A stretch of 64,000 nt of DNA. It comes from Adenanthera pavonina (lineage: Eukaryota > Streptophyta > Magnoliopsida > Fabales > Fabaceae). The stretch lies in NCBI GenBank assembly GCA_026686845.1, contig JAIVEN010000008.1, positions 36,088,501 through 36,152,500 of the forward strand. Reading direction: 5' to 3'. The notes below the pieces were generated by a model. It did no database searches. It had not been told where the DNA came from and saw nothing but the letters and a program-made list of their open reading frames with translations. The position numbers and the translations under genes were made by a program. This document shows, one piece after another, positions 24,953-36,600 of this stretch. Position 1 is the stretch's first letter. Every line of letters begins with the position of its first letter.

Positions 24953-24958
24953 CACGTG
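24953..24958. promoter_or_regulatory. G-box CACGTG in the JAZ promoter
   Basis: A perfect CACGTG lies about 295 bp before the JAZ start codon. MYC2-type bHLH factors activate JAZ genes through G-boxes, forming the negative feedback loop of jasmonate signalling. Position and family knowledge support a role; binding is inferred. Confidence 0.55.
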
Positions 24959-25703
24959 ATTGTTGTGGTTATTTAAATTTCAAATCGTGAGACTGTGGGA
25001 GAACCGGAGAAAGAAGGTGGTGAACTGGTTATCGGCGAAGTACAACTATGAAGAGAGAGGAATTAATTAATTAGTTGAATAATTGAATTAATTAAGGTGA
25101 GAAATACCATGCGGGATTTGATTTGAGAGCCATAACTGAATAACCCTGTATATACACATATTTACAATATTGCCTTTCCGACTTTTGATTATGACTTTCC
25201 TTTTTTTAAAAAAAATATTCTCATCTTAAGAAAACTTCGTTAAATTATAAATGATTTTTTTTGTATTTTGATAATAAATATTTAAATTTTTTAATAAAAA
25301 TACAAGGGAATTTATTTTGTTTACCTTTTTTTTGGACGTGCGACTTTATTTTGTTTTCAAACAGGAAACTATGTCATTTTTTTTTTGGCCTGAAGGTAAC
25401 TATGTCATTTAAAACAACGAGTTGTACATTACACTTTAATAGAAATGTCCTCCTTAAATTTGCTAACATTACACAAGAATCAGTTTTTTGCCACCACAAT
25501 AATCAATTGATTTATAAAATAGACATTTTTATTTAAAAATAAAATATAGTATGATTTATATTGATTTTAAATTTAAAAAAAAATTATGGGTTGAACAAAT
25601 ATCAAACTTTTTTTATATAATATAGAAAATATTAAACAAATGTAGTAAACAGTACGTAGTTTGATGATTGCCTGGTGAAAAATTAGACTAAAGAAAAAAT
25701 AAA

Positions 25704-25874
25704 GGGAAAATTATGTTTTGGGATAAAAAAATGAACATATTTAATTTTTTTGGATCAAAGATGATTTTTTTGGGGGTGAAAATCAAATTTTTTGAATGTA
25801 GAATATACTTCTTTTTAAGAAAAAATCAATTTAATACCAAAAACTGTTTTTTGGTTCCAAAACACAATTTTCCC
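25704..25874. mobile_element. 171-bp MITE with 9-bp target duplication (Mutator-like)
   Basis: The ends are imperfect inverted repeats: GGGAAAATTATGTTTTGGGA on the left and, reverse-complemented, GGGAAAATTGTGTTTTGGAA on the right. The 9-mer AAAAATAAA flanks both sides exactly (25695-25703 and 25875-25883). A 9-bp duplication is the usual size for Mutator-like elements. The low complexity of the 9-mer tempers this. The element has no transposase. Confidence 0.7.
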
Positions 25875-26325
25875 AAAAATAAATTCATCTGGACAACGAT
25901 TCTGGTCGATTTATATATAATATACTAATAACTATTGTTATTTTTATTGTGCTTAGCCAACATTTTTCCAAATGGAAATCCGAACCCACAAAACGAAAAA
26001 ACAAATCACCCATTTTTCTTAATACATTGAAAACTGAAAGGATCTATTCATTATCCAAAAATTTTACAAACAGACAAATTTTCTTAAATACAAAAATAAG
26101 AACAACATTTCTTTTATTGCAATAAGTAAAATCAGTTATATGAATTATACAATATTATTAGACTCTTTTAAAAGTTATTTATTTGAATAAATCATTTATT
26201 AAAAGATCACATTTTATAACATCTGTCAGTATTTTTCTTGGCTCTCATTACGCCTTTTTATAGAACTAAATGTTATTTAATCAATTGTTTTATTGGCTCA
26301 TTAGATCCTCTTCTTACATACTTTC

Positions 26326-26600
26326 TCTCATCCAAAATATAAGTCTTATTTGATTAATTATAAAAAAACCTAGAAATGTATTTTTACTCATTAAATCTAT
26401 AAAAAAAATACATTATTTTTCAATAACACCCTTATTTAATGTATTGTATTTAAAATTTACTATATCTCTTATATTTAATTGTAGATAAGATCAAAATAAG
26501 AAAAAAAATATATTTAATATCCTAGAAATTACTAAATAAGACATATTTTGGACTAAAACAAACTTTTGAAAGGAAATTTATATTTTCGACCGAAAGGAGT
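26326..26600 (+). mobile_element. MITE family C copy
   Basis: Shares with 46969-47235 (same orientation) and 32604-32881 (opposite orientation) the ordered blocks around ATATTTAATTGTAGATAA, the CAATAACACCCTTATTTAATG region and a closing motif resembling GACATATTTTGGAC. The ends resemble the other short CTCCCTC-type elements in this window, but this copy is decayed and its limits are approximate. Confidence 0.5.
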
Positions 26601-26760
26601 AAATCAAAATATATAATAAATTATATATATTATTATCACTTGTTAATTTTCTATTTAAGAGTACAAAGGATTTTTTTATTTGTAAAATTTTCATTTTATT
26701 TTATTCTGATTATTAATTATAAAAATTTGATACGGTTTTAGCTAAGTTCAAGTCCTATAA

Positions 26761-28298
26761 GCCTCGTTTGGTATAAGGGAATAAATGCCAAGAAATGGGA
26801 ATGGGAGAGAAAAGCCAACATAAGTGTCTTTGATGTGCAGCATTTTGAGTACAAAAGGAATTAGTAATCATAGCCCCTACCTTGGGAATGAGATGCTGGG
26901 CATAGGATATACAAATTTTTGGTACAAGAATTCTCGTCATTTTTTCTCAAAATTCTAACCCAAATCAATCAACCTTCCTCCCTCAACCTAGTTGTTATCA
27001 CCTTCCTCCCTCAATGGATGACGAACTTTCTCCCTCTTGCATAGTCACCATTAGCAATTTGGTTCTTCATCGCCCATACACCGTCACCTCCCTCTCTGCT
27101 CGCTTCAATCTTCCCTGATTCCACTATTGCCAACTTCATTGCTCACCGCCTTGTCCAAATCAGTGTGAATGGTGTGTTCACTGTGACTCTCGACTTCAAT
27201 CTCATGCTTCCCAAGCATGATGGCGCAAGTCACGGCAACAATTTGGATCTAAGGGCTCGCTTGGTACGTTAGAACAATTTTTTTTATGGAATGAGAATGA
27301 GAATGGAAGTGGGAGTGAGAGTGAAAATGAAAATATAATTTAAATATATGTTTGGTATATCGATAGAAATGTGGTATAATTTTTAATTGATATATGTATT
27401 TATACTATGAAATGACAAAACTACCCTGCCAATATTAAAAAAAAATTTGTCGGGCACAAGGTCACCGGCAACAACCCATTTTCATCACAGAAAACCATGG
27501 CCATCGTGGATCAACCTTAACCCACCTTGAACCATCATTTTCATAATCATTGTCAACCACCATTATCGAAGACAACCAAATTCGAACAGCCCAGAGCAAC
27601 CCCGACGAGCAAATTCGAAGACTACCACAATGGATCTATCAAAGCAAAAACCACCATTATTGCCATCAACATTGAACCAAAAGTGGCAGTCATGGTGTCT
27701 AGAGCAAACAATGGTGGCAATCATGGTGACTTCTTCCCGATCATAGTTCTCAATTTTGTCCGTTATCACAGAGATTGTGTCTTCATCATAGAGATCGGAT
27801 CCATCACAAATCTGAACCACCGTCATCATTGAGATCTAAACCATCATCATCGCAAAGACCTGAACCATGGTCCATAATAGATCTCCCTTGTAGTCTCAAT
27901 CGCCCAGATCTAATTCACCAAGCTACGCTCCCTTGGACCAATTCACTGTCATCGAAGTTCTGGATGAGACTGATGTCGACGATGGCGTCGTCAGAGTTGG
28001 GGGACGATAGTGTGGCGGGGGTGCTACGACAGTGGTTCAACGGCAAAGGGTGGAGTAGTTCGATGTCGTCCTTTGGTGGGAGGGGAGTCAAGGAGTCATG
28101 GGCAAAAGAGAGAACAAAAAATGATTCCAACGAGAGTTGGTTGATTCCATCATAGGAAGAGAGGAGACCGATTCTTGCTAATTTGAAGGAAAAGGATTCA
28201 ATAGGAAACAAGATTGATGCATACCAAACAATTTAATTCATGGATTCCTATTCTGATTCCATTTCCCTTATCTCAATTCCTATGTACCAAACATAGTG
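26761..28298. mobile_element. Harbinger-like non-autonomous element X
   Basis: The left end GCCTCGTTTGGTATAAGGGA and the reverse-complemented right end CACTATGTTTGGTACATAGG form an inverted pair of the GTTTGGTA type. Both are flanked by TAA, the target size of PIF/Harbinger elements. The interior is GC-richer than its surroundings but has no recognisable transposase. Scattered open frames inside (for example 27775-28155) have no family resemblance that I know. A stretch near 27080-27240 could be a captured gene fragment, which I could not identify. Confidence 0.5.
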
Positions 28299-28797
28299 TA
28301 AGTGTGCATCTTTGCCTCAGATCTACGATTGACCTTCATGCTCCCTGTCTCCTCGCCTCAAATCCGTGCCTCACCTTCATGCTCTTGGCCTCCTCGTGAC
28401 AATCTACACAAGAAACCACCATTGATGGAGGCTAAGTGGTTGGAGTTGCAGGAAACCACCGTTGAAGAAGAAAGTTCATTTGAATCTGCTTGCTTTTTTA
28501 ATCTATTGCTGAAATCTAGTATGAATTTGGAATTTTTAGTTGATTTTGACTAAATCAATGGCTGCTATATTCTCGGAGAAGGACAAATGGGCAAGGAGGT
28601 AGGAGGGAATTTTTTTTTCCATTGTTGGAAGATATTTTGGTATTTTTAACTTTATTTTTATTAAAATTTATTCTAACATTCCTAATCTCATATCAAATAT
28701 ATATTCAATATTCATTCTTATTTCTTGCTCCTATTCCTATTCTCATTGTTATTCGTATTCCTATTTCATAAAAAATTATTTCATGTACCAAATGGAC
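27253..28797. mobile_element. Second Harbinger-like pair of ends (element Y), interlocked with X
   Basis: The left end GGGCTCGCTTGGTACG follows TAA at 27250. The right end, reverse-complemented, starts GGTCCATTTGGTACATG. Both ends are followed inward by a T-rich tract and GGAATGAGAATG-like sequence, so they look like one pair. No clean target duplication is visible on the right. The order X-left, Y-left, X-right, Y-right is not simple nesting. Confidence 0.4.
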
Positions 28798-28986
28798 CAT
28801 AGTATACATAGGGAGGAAAGAAAATCAACAGCAATTATCCTGTAATTTATTTCTTTTTATATGTTGATGTCAATTTTCAAGAAAAATTAACACATAGTAG
28901 CAATAATTGACTAAGTCGTTGCTTCGCTTCAACCGGACATAGTTAAGCCTATATAGAAATTTGTTTTGGGATGAGGAAAGTGTATA

Positions 28987-29273
28987 CTCCCTTTATTTTT
29001 TAATATAAGAGATAAAAAATAAAATCATATAGACTAAGAAAAATAATAAATTTGTCTGAAATATAAAGTAATTTTTAAAAATATTTTTATTTAATGTTAA
29101 TAACTCTTTCATCATGTAATTAATACAAATAAATTATATTGAAAATATATTATCTTAATTATGAACATTTTTTGAAAAAGTCATTAAATACACTAAATAA
29201 ATCTCATATGTCCTTTATATTTTGAAACATGAAAATTCCCCCAATTTTCTCTTATATTAAGAAACGGAGGAAG
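28987..29273. mobile_element. Stowaway-type MITE family A, 287 bp
   Basis: Begins CTCCCTTTATTTTTTAATAT and ends, reverse-complemented, CTTCCTCCGTTTCTTAATAT, with TA on both sides. It is related to 7999-8275 and 54125-54406 throughout and more diverged at its left end. Confidence 0.75.
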
Positions 29274-29490
29274 TATATTTTTTGACTTGGACTTGTGTAA
29301 TCTTTTGGGATGCCATTGTTTATTACAATTTTCAACTAAAACTTCCAAATCACATTAAGTTTATGTTGACTATTCGAAACTCATTAGAATTATATGATTC
29401 TTTTAACAAATCAGCAAGAAAATGTTTCGTAATTGTACCCTCGACGGCCTGTATAGCATTAGGATAAACTTTTATATGATAGCTATTGTG

Positions 29491-29492
29491 TA

Positions 29493-29541
<49 letters not shown>

Positions 29542-29542
29542 T
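29491..29542. repeat. Self-complementary (TAA)n-(TTA)n microsatellite
   Basis: About five TAA repeats are followed by about eleven TTA repeats, so the tract can fold into an AT-only hairpin. Such tracts are unstable in length. Confidence 0.9.
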
Positions 29543-31600
29543 ACTACTATATCTATATATAGGAGCAATACATTTATAAATTTTATTTTATATTATTATA
29601 TTGATTTATATATTGAAAAATTTAGAGGAGAATAGAGAAGATAGAAATTCAGAAAAAAGAAGATAAAATTATTTATAAATTTTCTTTTGCCCAAATAAAC
29701 TCCTTGACGACATAACCTATATAAAACTAATCATAACTTTTCATAAAATTAAAATTTGAGCTACAAATACACTTCCTTCTGTGGACAAATCCTTTACATT
29801 AATTTTTTTTTATATAGACCCTTAAGAGACCCGTACTAAAATAACCAAGAAAATACAAAATAGTTAAAGAACTTCACTCAATAAATTCAGAAGATAATCA
29901 ATTAGAACCTTAAAGAAATTCATCTCTAAATACCTAATTATAACAATATCCAAAAGATTAATCATTTCCCATGGCAGGTTAGATGTACTCTACAGGAGAA
30001 CATGAAAATAAGAGGAAAATGAAGAAAAAGATAGAAAATAATGAAAAAAAAGGAAAAACTTAATAAATCTTTACTAAAAGCATATAATAATATTATTTCA
30101 CTCTTATCTAAAAAATACATTACATAGAAGCTTTTATATAGGAAAAATAAGAAAAACTAAATTTTAAAACAATTAGGAATACTTGGGTTCAAGTAATTTT
30201 ATTAGATCTAGAAAATCTAAAAAATATAATTAATTATGAAAAAGTCCAATAATAAAAACGAAAATTAAAAAAAAAAATAATTAATATTCTAATCATAATT
30301 CTATTAAATAATCTCCTTAAATCTAGAAAATATCTTTAATTAATAATCAAATTTATCTAATAAATATTATTTATTTTAATTTAAATTACTTTGACCCCAA
30401 GGAAATACAAATTGAAAACCCATAAAATAAAAATAAATAAATAAATAAAATTATATAAATAAAAAAGACTTAAAAATTCCATTTAAGGGATCACATGGGT
30501 AGCATTTTATGGGCTTTGTAACTTCGACAAAAAAAAAACTATGATAGGAAATACATACACAAAAGGTTATTAAATTTAATTAATTTAAAAATATTAATTT
30601 CAACAATAAAAATTTGCATAAAAATATATATATTTAATATTATAAATGTAACAAATTATAAGAGTTTGGGAAAAAAATAACTTTACAATTTTCAACACAA
30701 ATAAATGATTGAAAATTTTTACCAATAAGATCCTGATATAATTGGTAAATAGTTGAGTCTTTTAAACATATTATCTTAATTATTAGCTGAATGATACCTT
30801 TGGTGCTTACTAAAAAAATCATAGAAAATTTTCATTACATTTTTTATAAAAAAAACCAAAATTATCTTTAAATATTTTTGGTTATCATCATATTGAAATG
30901 TCTATATATATATTTATTTATGACAAAATTTAATCTAATAAAAATAAATACTTCTCAAAACTTTTCAAATAAATATAATTTCATAAATTGGATGAAGAGT
31001 ATTTTGAGTTTTCTGAGTAATTTTACTTTTTCTAATATTTTATTATTAAAATTTGTAGTCAAAATGTTTTAATCAATAAATTTTTATGTTAAAACGTTAG
31101 TTAATTTAAAAACATTTAATTTTTGTATGAAAATATATTATTGTTTTGTTTTATATAAATATTTTTTAATTGTCACAACTGCGTGGGTGACACATGGCGC
31201 AGCTTCACTAAGAGACGTTGGGGAAAACAAAAATTCATCATTAATTAGAATTCTCAATCAATAGGTAATAGTTTTGGTTCATATAATATTGGGTACATAC
31301 AGTATATATGATATATTAGATATGATATATTATAATATAAAAATATAAAAATTTTTGATATGTTAAGATATAAATATAAGAGATATATATAATATTATTT
31401 ATATAATTATTCATATGTATAATTAATAAATCTACTTATAAAATAGATTATTAAATATTTTAAAAATTATATTATAATAATAAAAATAAATTATAAAATA
31501 TTTATAATAATTTAAATTTACCTATTTTATTATAAAAATTTAAAATAATACAAATAGATACAAAATATACAGATAAAAATATATATGTATAAATATGATA
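29543..31600. other. AT-rich intergenic DNA
   Basis: Apart from a possible decayed third copy of the 5940/12395 repeat at about 31270-31595, I see no gene, RNA or defined element here. Short open frames are what AT-rich DNA gives by chance. Confidence 0.6.
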
Positions 31601-31863
31601 CTCCCTCTTATCCTATATATATGATCTTTTATCCTGATCTTAAATATAAGACCCTTTACAATATACGAGGTAGTATTTATTATATATTTTTAGATAAATG
31701 CTCTTATTTAATGTATTTAATGAGAAAGAGAGAGATTAAATAAGGGTAGTTTTTGAAAAATATTAGGATTTTCAGAGAAATTGAGGTGGTTAATTAGTTT
31801 TAATTTCAATTTTTAATTCGTGTAATTCAATTAAAATAATTTTATATTAAAAAATAAAGAAAG
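31601..31863 (+). mobile_element. Stowaway-type MITE family B, copy 1
   Basis: Starts CTCCCTCTTATCCTATATAT after TA. It carries the family core, including AATATACGAGGTAGTATTTA, and ends in a decayed repeat before TA. Related copies: 31878, 41293, 42004, 42800 and 47261. Confidence 0.75.
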
Positions 31864-31877
31864 TACACTATATAGTA

Positions 31878-32143
31878 CTCCCTCCGGTTCTATATATAGG
31901 ACTTTTTTTCTATCCTAAATATAAAATCATTTATAATATACGAAGTAGTATTTATTATACATTTTCAAAAAAATGTCCTTATTTAATATATTTAAAGAAA
32001 AAGAGAAAAATATTAAATAAGAATAATTTTAAAAAAAATACTAATTTTTTTAGAAAAATCAAAATAATTAATTAATTTTAATTTCAAATCTTAATTCCCA
32101 TAATTTAATTAAGAAGATTTTATATTAATAATTATAAGAAAAT
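31878..32143 (+). mobile_element. Stowaway-type MITE family B, copy 2
   Basis: Starts CTCCCTCCGGTTCTATATAT after TA and shares AATATACGAAGTAGTATTTA with copy 1. It lies only 14 bp from copy 1 in the same orientation. The right end is decayed and approximate. Confidence 0.75.
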
Positions 32144-32469
32144 ACTGATTATTAGTTCCTGGGACGACCCTTGTAGTATTTTAAAACGACTGAGTAAGAT
32201 TTGCTGATTTTGGAAAGTCGCTTGAATGGTGCCGACAAGAACTCAGTCATCGGTGGGACCCCCGCGGATATAACAAAAGGAAGCAGCTTTCTCACGTTTC
32301 ACGAGGACTCGTGAACCCCAAGCACGTTATAAATGATGTTCCCAATCTTGGGCCCTCTCTGTCATTTCACTAATCCTGGCTCCTCCCTCTTTCATAAATG
32401 GTGAAATACTCTTTTCAATTTTTTAACATAAATCACTTTTAATTATCTTAAAAAAAGTTACTAGCTACC
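32144..32469. other. Short island of balanced composition, no gene found
   Basis: Within very AT-rich DNA this stretch contains blocks such as GGTGGGACCCCCGCGGATAT and several ACGT cores. It resembles a plant promoter or 5' leader, but no coding frame follows it. It may be the stump of a gene cut off by the duplication breakpoint at about 32470, or part of an unrecognised element. Confidence 0.35.
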
Positions 32470-32603
32470 AATAAAATTACCCATTTCGTTTCAAATATAA
32501 GCTCCTTGTATATACTATTTCATACATATTAAAATAATTATTAAGCTCATTAAATTTATCTTAATTTAATTTATTTTTTAAATTTATCTCTAACTAAATA
32601 TTA

Positions 32604-32881
32604 CTCCCTCAAGATATAAAATATAAGTCATATTTTAAAAATTTATTTTAATTCAAAATATAAGTCTCATTTAATAATTTTTAATGTACTAAATATTTTT
32701 TTCCTATTTTATCTTTATTCATAATTAAATATAAGAGAGATAACTAATTTTAAATATAATGCATTAAATAGGGCTACCATTGAAAAATAATATATTTTTT
32801 AGCAAATTTAATGACTAAAATTACATTTTTTGACTCTTGTACAATTAATCAAACATGACTTATATTTTGAACCAGAAAAAG
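32604..32881 (-). mobile_element. MITE family C, inserted in duplication unit 1 only
   Basis: Begins CTCCCTCAAGATATAAAATA after TA and ends AACCAGAAAAAG before TA. The matching place in unit 2 (about 46395-46420) lacks it. It is the reverse orientation of 26326-26600 and 46969-47235. Confidence 0.7.
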
Positions 32882-33605
32882 TATAATTTTTTAATCATAA
32901 TTTTCCTTCAACATGATTAATGAGAAGCATATCTAGAAAAATATTTAATGACCTAGATATGACTTATATTTTCGACTATAAAATATCTTCTCTTAATGAT
33001 CCATATCTGAGACAGGATGGGCTACGTAAAAATTGTTTTAATTTTCATCTTTACTCATAATAAATATTATAGATTTAATGTGATATCATACTCTCTAAAG
33101 CAATCAATATTCTATGCAAGATGACGTATATTTTGGACTATAAATTCTATCTAAAAGGTGATTTATACAGAGGAAAAGAGGAAGTATAAAATTTATATAT
33201 ATTACATTATTAATAAACTCTTTTCTCCCATCTTTAATAATATATGTCACTTTTCAGTTTCCACAGCCTCACAAAAATTAAGAAAAGTTAATTGCATAAA
33301 TAAATTTTTTTATAAATTATTTTGGTTTCATCTTTATCCCTAATAATTACCATATATTTAACAAACATATAGTACTTGCTAAAATAATTAATACTCCATC
33401 AAGTAATTTTCAAAAGGAGTATTTTGGAATTGATCAATTAATACTCTAAAAACTTTTACAAAATAACTTATATTTTGGATAATAAAAACATTATAAAAGG
33501 TTATTTATATAAAGAATCAAAGGGAGTATACTCCCTCTCCTTTCATCCCTATCCTCCTAATAGAGAAATAATGATTACTTCTCAATATAAATCATTTTAA
33601 AGAAT

Positions 33606-36600
33606 TGTCGCACCCGAAAAAATGCGATGGAAGGAAAAAAAAAGAGAACAAATCGAGTTTTCGAGCGAAAACCGACTTGTGAGTAGTCACAACCAAAATT
33701 TTGAGGAAAAATCTTGGAAAACCGAATTAAAGAGGAAATGATGGTCTGCGTCATCAGAATTGAATTCGGGAATCGATTGTGTGTGGGAAATGTGTTAGCA
33801 CCCCACAACACCCGTTCCTAGAAACAGTTACCTTACGTTGATTGTGCAAATTAATATGGCTTTTAAAAATATTTTAATTTTTCTTTTATTATTCACATGC
33901 GAAAAAAAAGGTAGAGAAAAAGAAAATTTGGAAAATTTGGAAAAAAATAAAGAAAATAAATTAAATTAAAAGTAAGGATATTTAAGCAAAATGAGGAAAA
34001 GGAATTGAGAAAATAAATTGGGAAATATTTATTAAATTATGGGGAAAAAACCAAATAAATTGTAAACTATTTATTTACTTACAAAGGCGGACTTGACCCA
34101 GGATCAGAGCCTGGGGCCTACGTATCCTGCGGTGGGGATCAAAGTCCACGTAGTTCGGGTCTAGAAATGTGTGTCTGTTGATGAACATTTTTTAATTTTA
34201 ATTTTTTTTTGTAATGTTGTAATAAGAGAGTTGATTGAAAATAATTTACCTTTTGCAATCAAAACCATTTTCTGAGATTGAGTTGGTGTGTTTTAATTTG
34301 CAAAAGATAATTTAATTCCGTTTACTTACTCTTATTCTATCTTGTTTGAAAATGTATATATTTTTATTTTTTTTATTGATTTTTTTAAATTGATATATTT
34401 TTGTACTTTTGGGGATTTTTCTTTTAAAAGAGAATGAAAACCGATCCACCTGTTGCAAATTCGTAGTCGTACCCGATAAATCAATTCCTTAATTACCTGC
34501 AAAAGTTCTAAACCTCGCGGTACAAAGGTTTTATTATACAAGTGAAAGCAAAAATTTTGAAAATACTATTATTCTTTGTGATAAAATTTGAAAACTTGTT
34601 ATATTATTATTATTATGCATTCTTTATAAAATATGATTATTATTTTTTTTTTAAGGAAAGTTCAACGGGTATGTCTGTGTAGATTCGCAATTTTACGTGA
34701 CAACATGGTTAACCAAAATACCTGCATGGGTTCTGAAAATCTCTCGTGGCATGGTTACTAAGACAATTATTTCTATTATTATTATCTTTAAAAAAATCAA
34801 TAAATGCCATTTATTTAAAATATTTCAAGATATATATTTTATCGTAAAATTATACAATAAAAAGTTATTTATTTCTATTAAATAATACAACTCACTAGTC
34901 TAAACCATATGCTTGCATGGACTCACAGACTCCCGCGACAACATGATTAAATGAGATGCCTGCGTGGGTTCAAAAACCTCACGTGGCGTAATTATATAAG
35001 TAGATTTTTCCCTTTTTTGTTTATTTATTATTATTACTTCATTTTTATAATTTTTTTTTAATTGTAAAGGTTTCCTATGGAATCTTTAAAGACCCTTTTC
35101 CTAACATGTTGACACAAACCTTCCTGCTTCGTAAATTATTAGTTTCGACAAGATAGGGTGCCACAAAATTTCAACTCAGTTTGTTCTTTAGTAATTTTAT
35201 GAAGACAAAAATAATAAATAAAAATTGAAACTGAATGATAAAACCAACACCTACGCAGTATTTGATCTACTAAAAAATTATCAATAAGGCTGCAATCACT
35301 GTCTCCTTTGGATAAGCAAGTGCCATTCAATGTATCATATCGATCCATATTTAGCACATAGACTCGTTCCAAAGCATACGAATACCAATCTAGTATTGGA
35401 CAGGCAGCAGTGTCACAAATGGAAGGGAACAATGGGAGGCTATTTAACAAAATCGCAAAGCAATTTAAAAAGAATATTTTGAACTATTTTTCCAGGACTG
35501 AATCTTCTGCTCTAAATAGATTGAAATGCTCCTATGACTTGTAATAAACCAAAATGCCAACCGACCTTCCCTTTATCTCTCATGCTTACAAAAATGTTGG
35601 TAGAGTTCGAAACAGCTTGAAGCGAACTTTACCTAGGAGCAGACAACCTCAAAAAACAACATTCCCTCATGATGTGAGTATTATACAAATTCTTCCAAAC
35701 GCCTCTTATACTCAAATTAAGGGAACAGGGATCAAATACATAACACTCCAAAGGTAGTTTAATGACAATCTCATACCAGAAACGAGTACCCAAGCAACAA
35801 ATGCAACTCTATTATATGACCAGGCTATGTAAAAAGAATTAAGGTGAGCCGATAATGAAGAAGCAGGGGAAAGGTAAAAAACAAGAAGACAAGAATAAAA
35901 CACAGGGAAGCCAAAGCTCAGAATTAGAGTTTCAACACCAAATTACCAGTTGATGAACCTTGAGTCCTTGCACTTGGCAGCTCCCCTCTCTGTCCAAACT
36001 TCAGTAATTCCTTCCTCCTTCTTCAATCTCGTTTTCAGACAAGATCTCAGGCACAGACCCCGGATTTAGCAACTCTTTAACAAAACCTGAAATTGAAACA
36101 ACAAATTTTACCGAAATTGGGTCTCGGTAACTTGGTGATCAGTGGCTCGAGTTCGGTCCTTAGGCTTCGTCCACCCCCGCTTCGGCAGCTCCCTTTTCCT
36201 CTCTCGGTCTCACCTCTAGGTTCAAGCTTAAATTCTCCTCTGTTTTCCTCTCGGCTTTTCCCGAAGATTCCCCTGTTTTTGCTCTCAGTCTCAACTCCTC
36301 TCACAGCTTTCTGTTTTTCTTTGCGTGTGCTCTTGATCTCAGTCCCTCGGCCTCCTCCTCCTTCCTTCGGTCTGGTCTCCATCGTGCTTCTGTTTGGTCT
36401 CCCTCTGGTTTTTTCTCATCTCCGCCCGCGACCCCCCTCTGTTTTTCGGTCCAGAATGAAGTTCCCTCTCGCTCTCCGCCTTTAACTCTCTCGGCCTCCT
36501 TCCTTGCACGGCTAGCGTCTGTCTCCTCCTTTCGTGCACGTCTCCCTCTGCCTTGTCGTCCTTCAACCTTCTGTTGCACCCTGACTCCCTTTGCTTTTTG

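Noticed and set aside
27527..28211. Overlapping open frames of 80-126 codons on both strands
   Set aside because: They lie inside the Harbinger-like elements, overlap each other and contain no domain I recognise.
36093..36485. 130-codon open frame rich in Pro, Leu and Ser
   Set aside because: It lies in the CT-rich part of the solo LTR, overlaps open frames on the other strand, and shows only composition-driven sequence.
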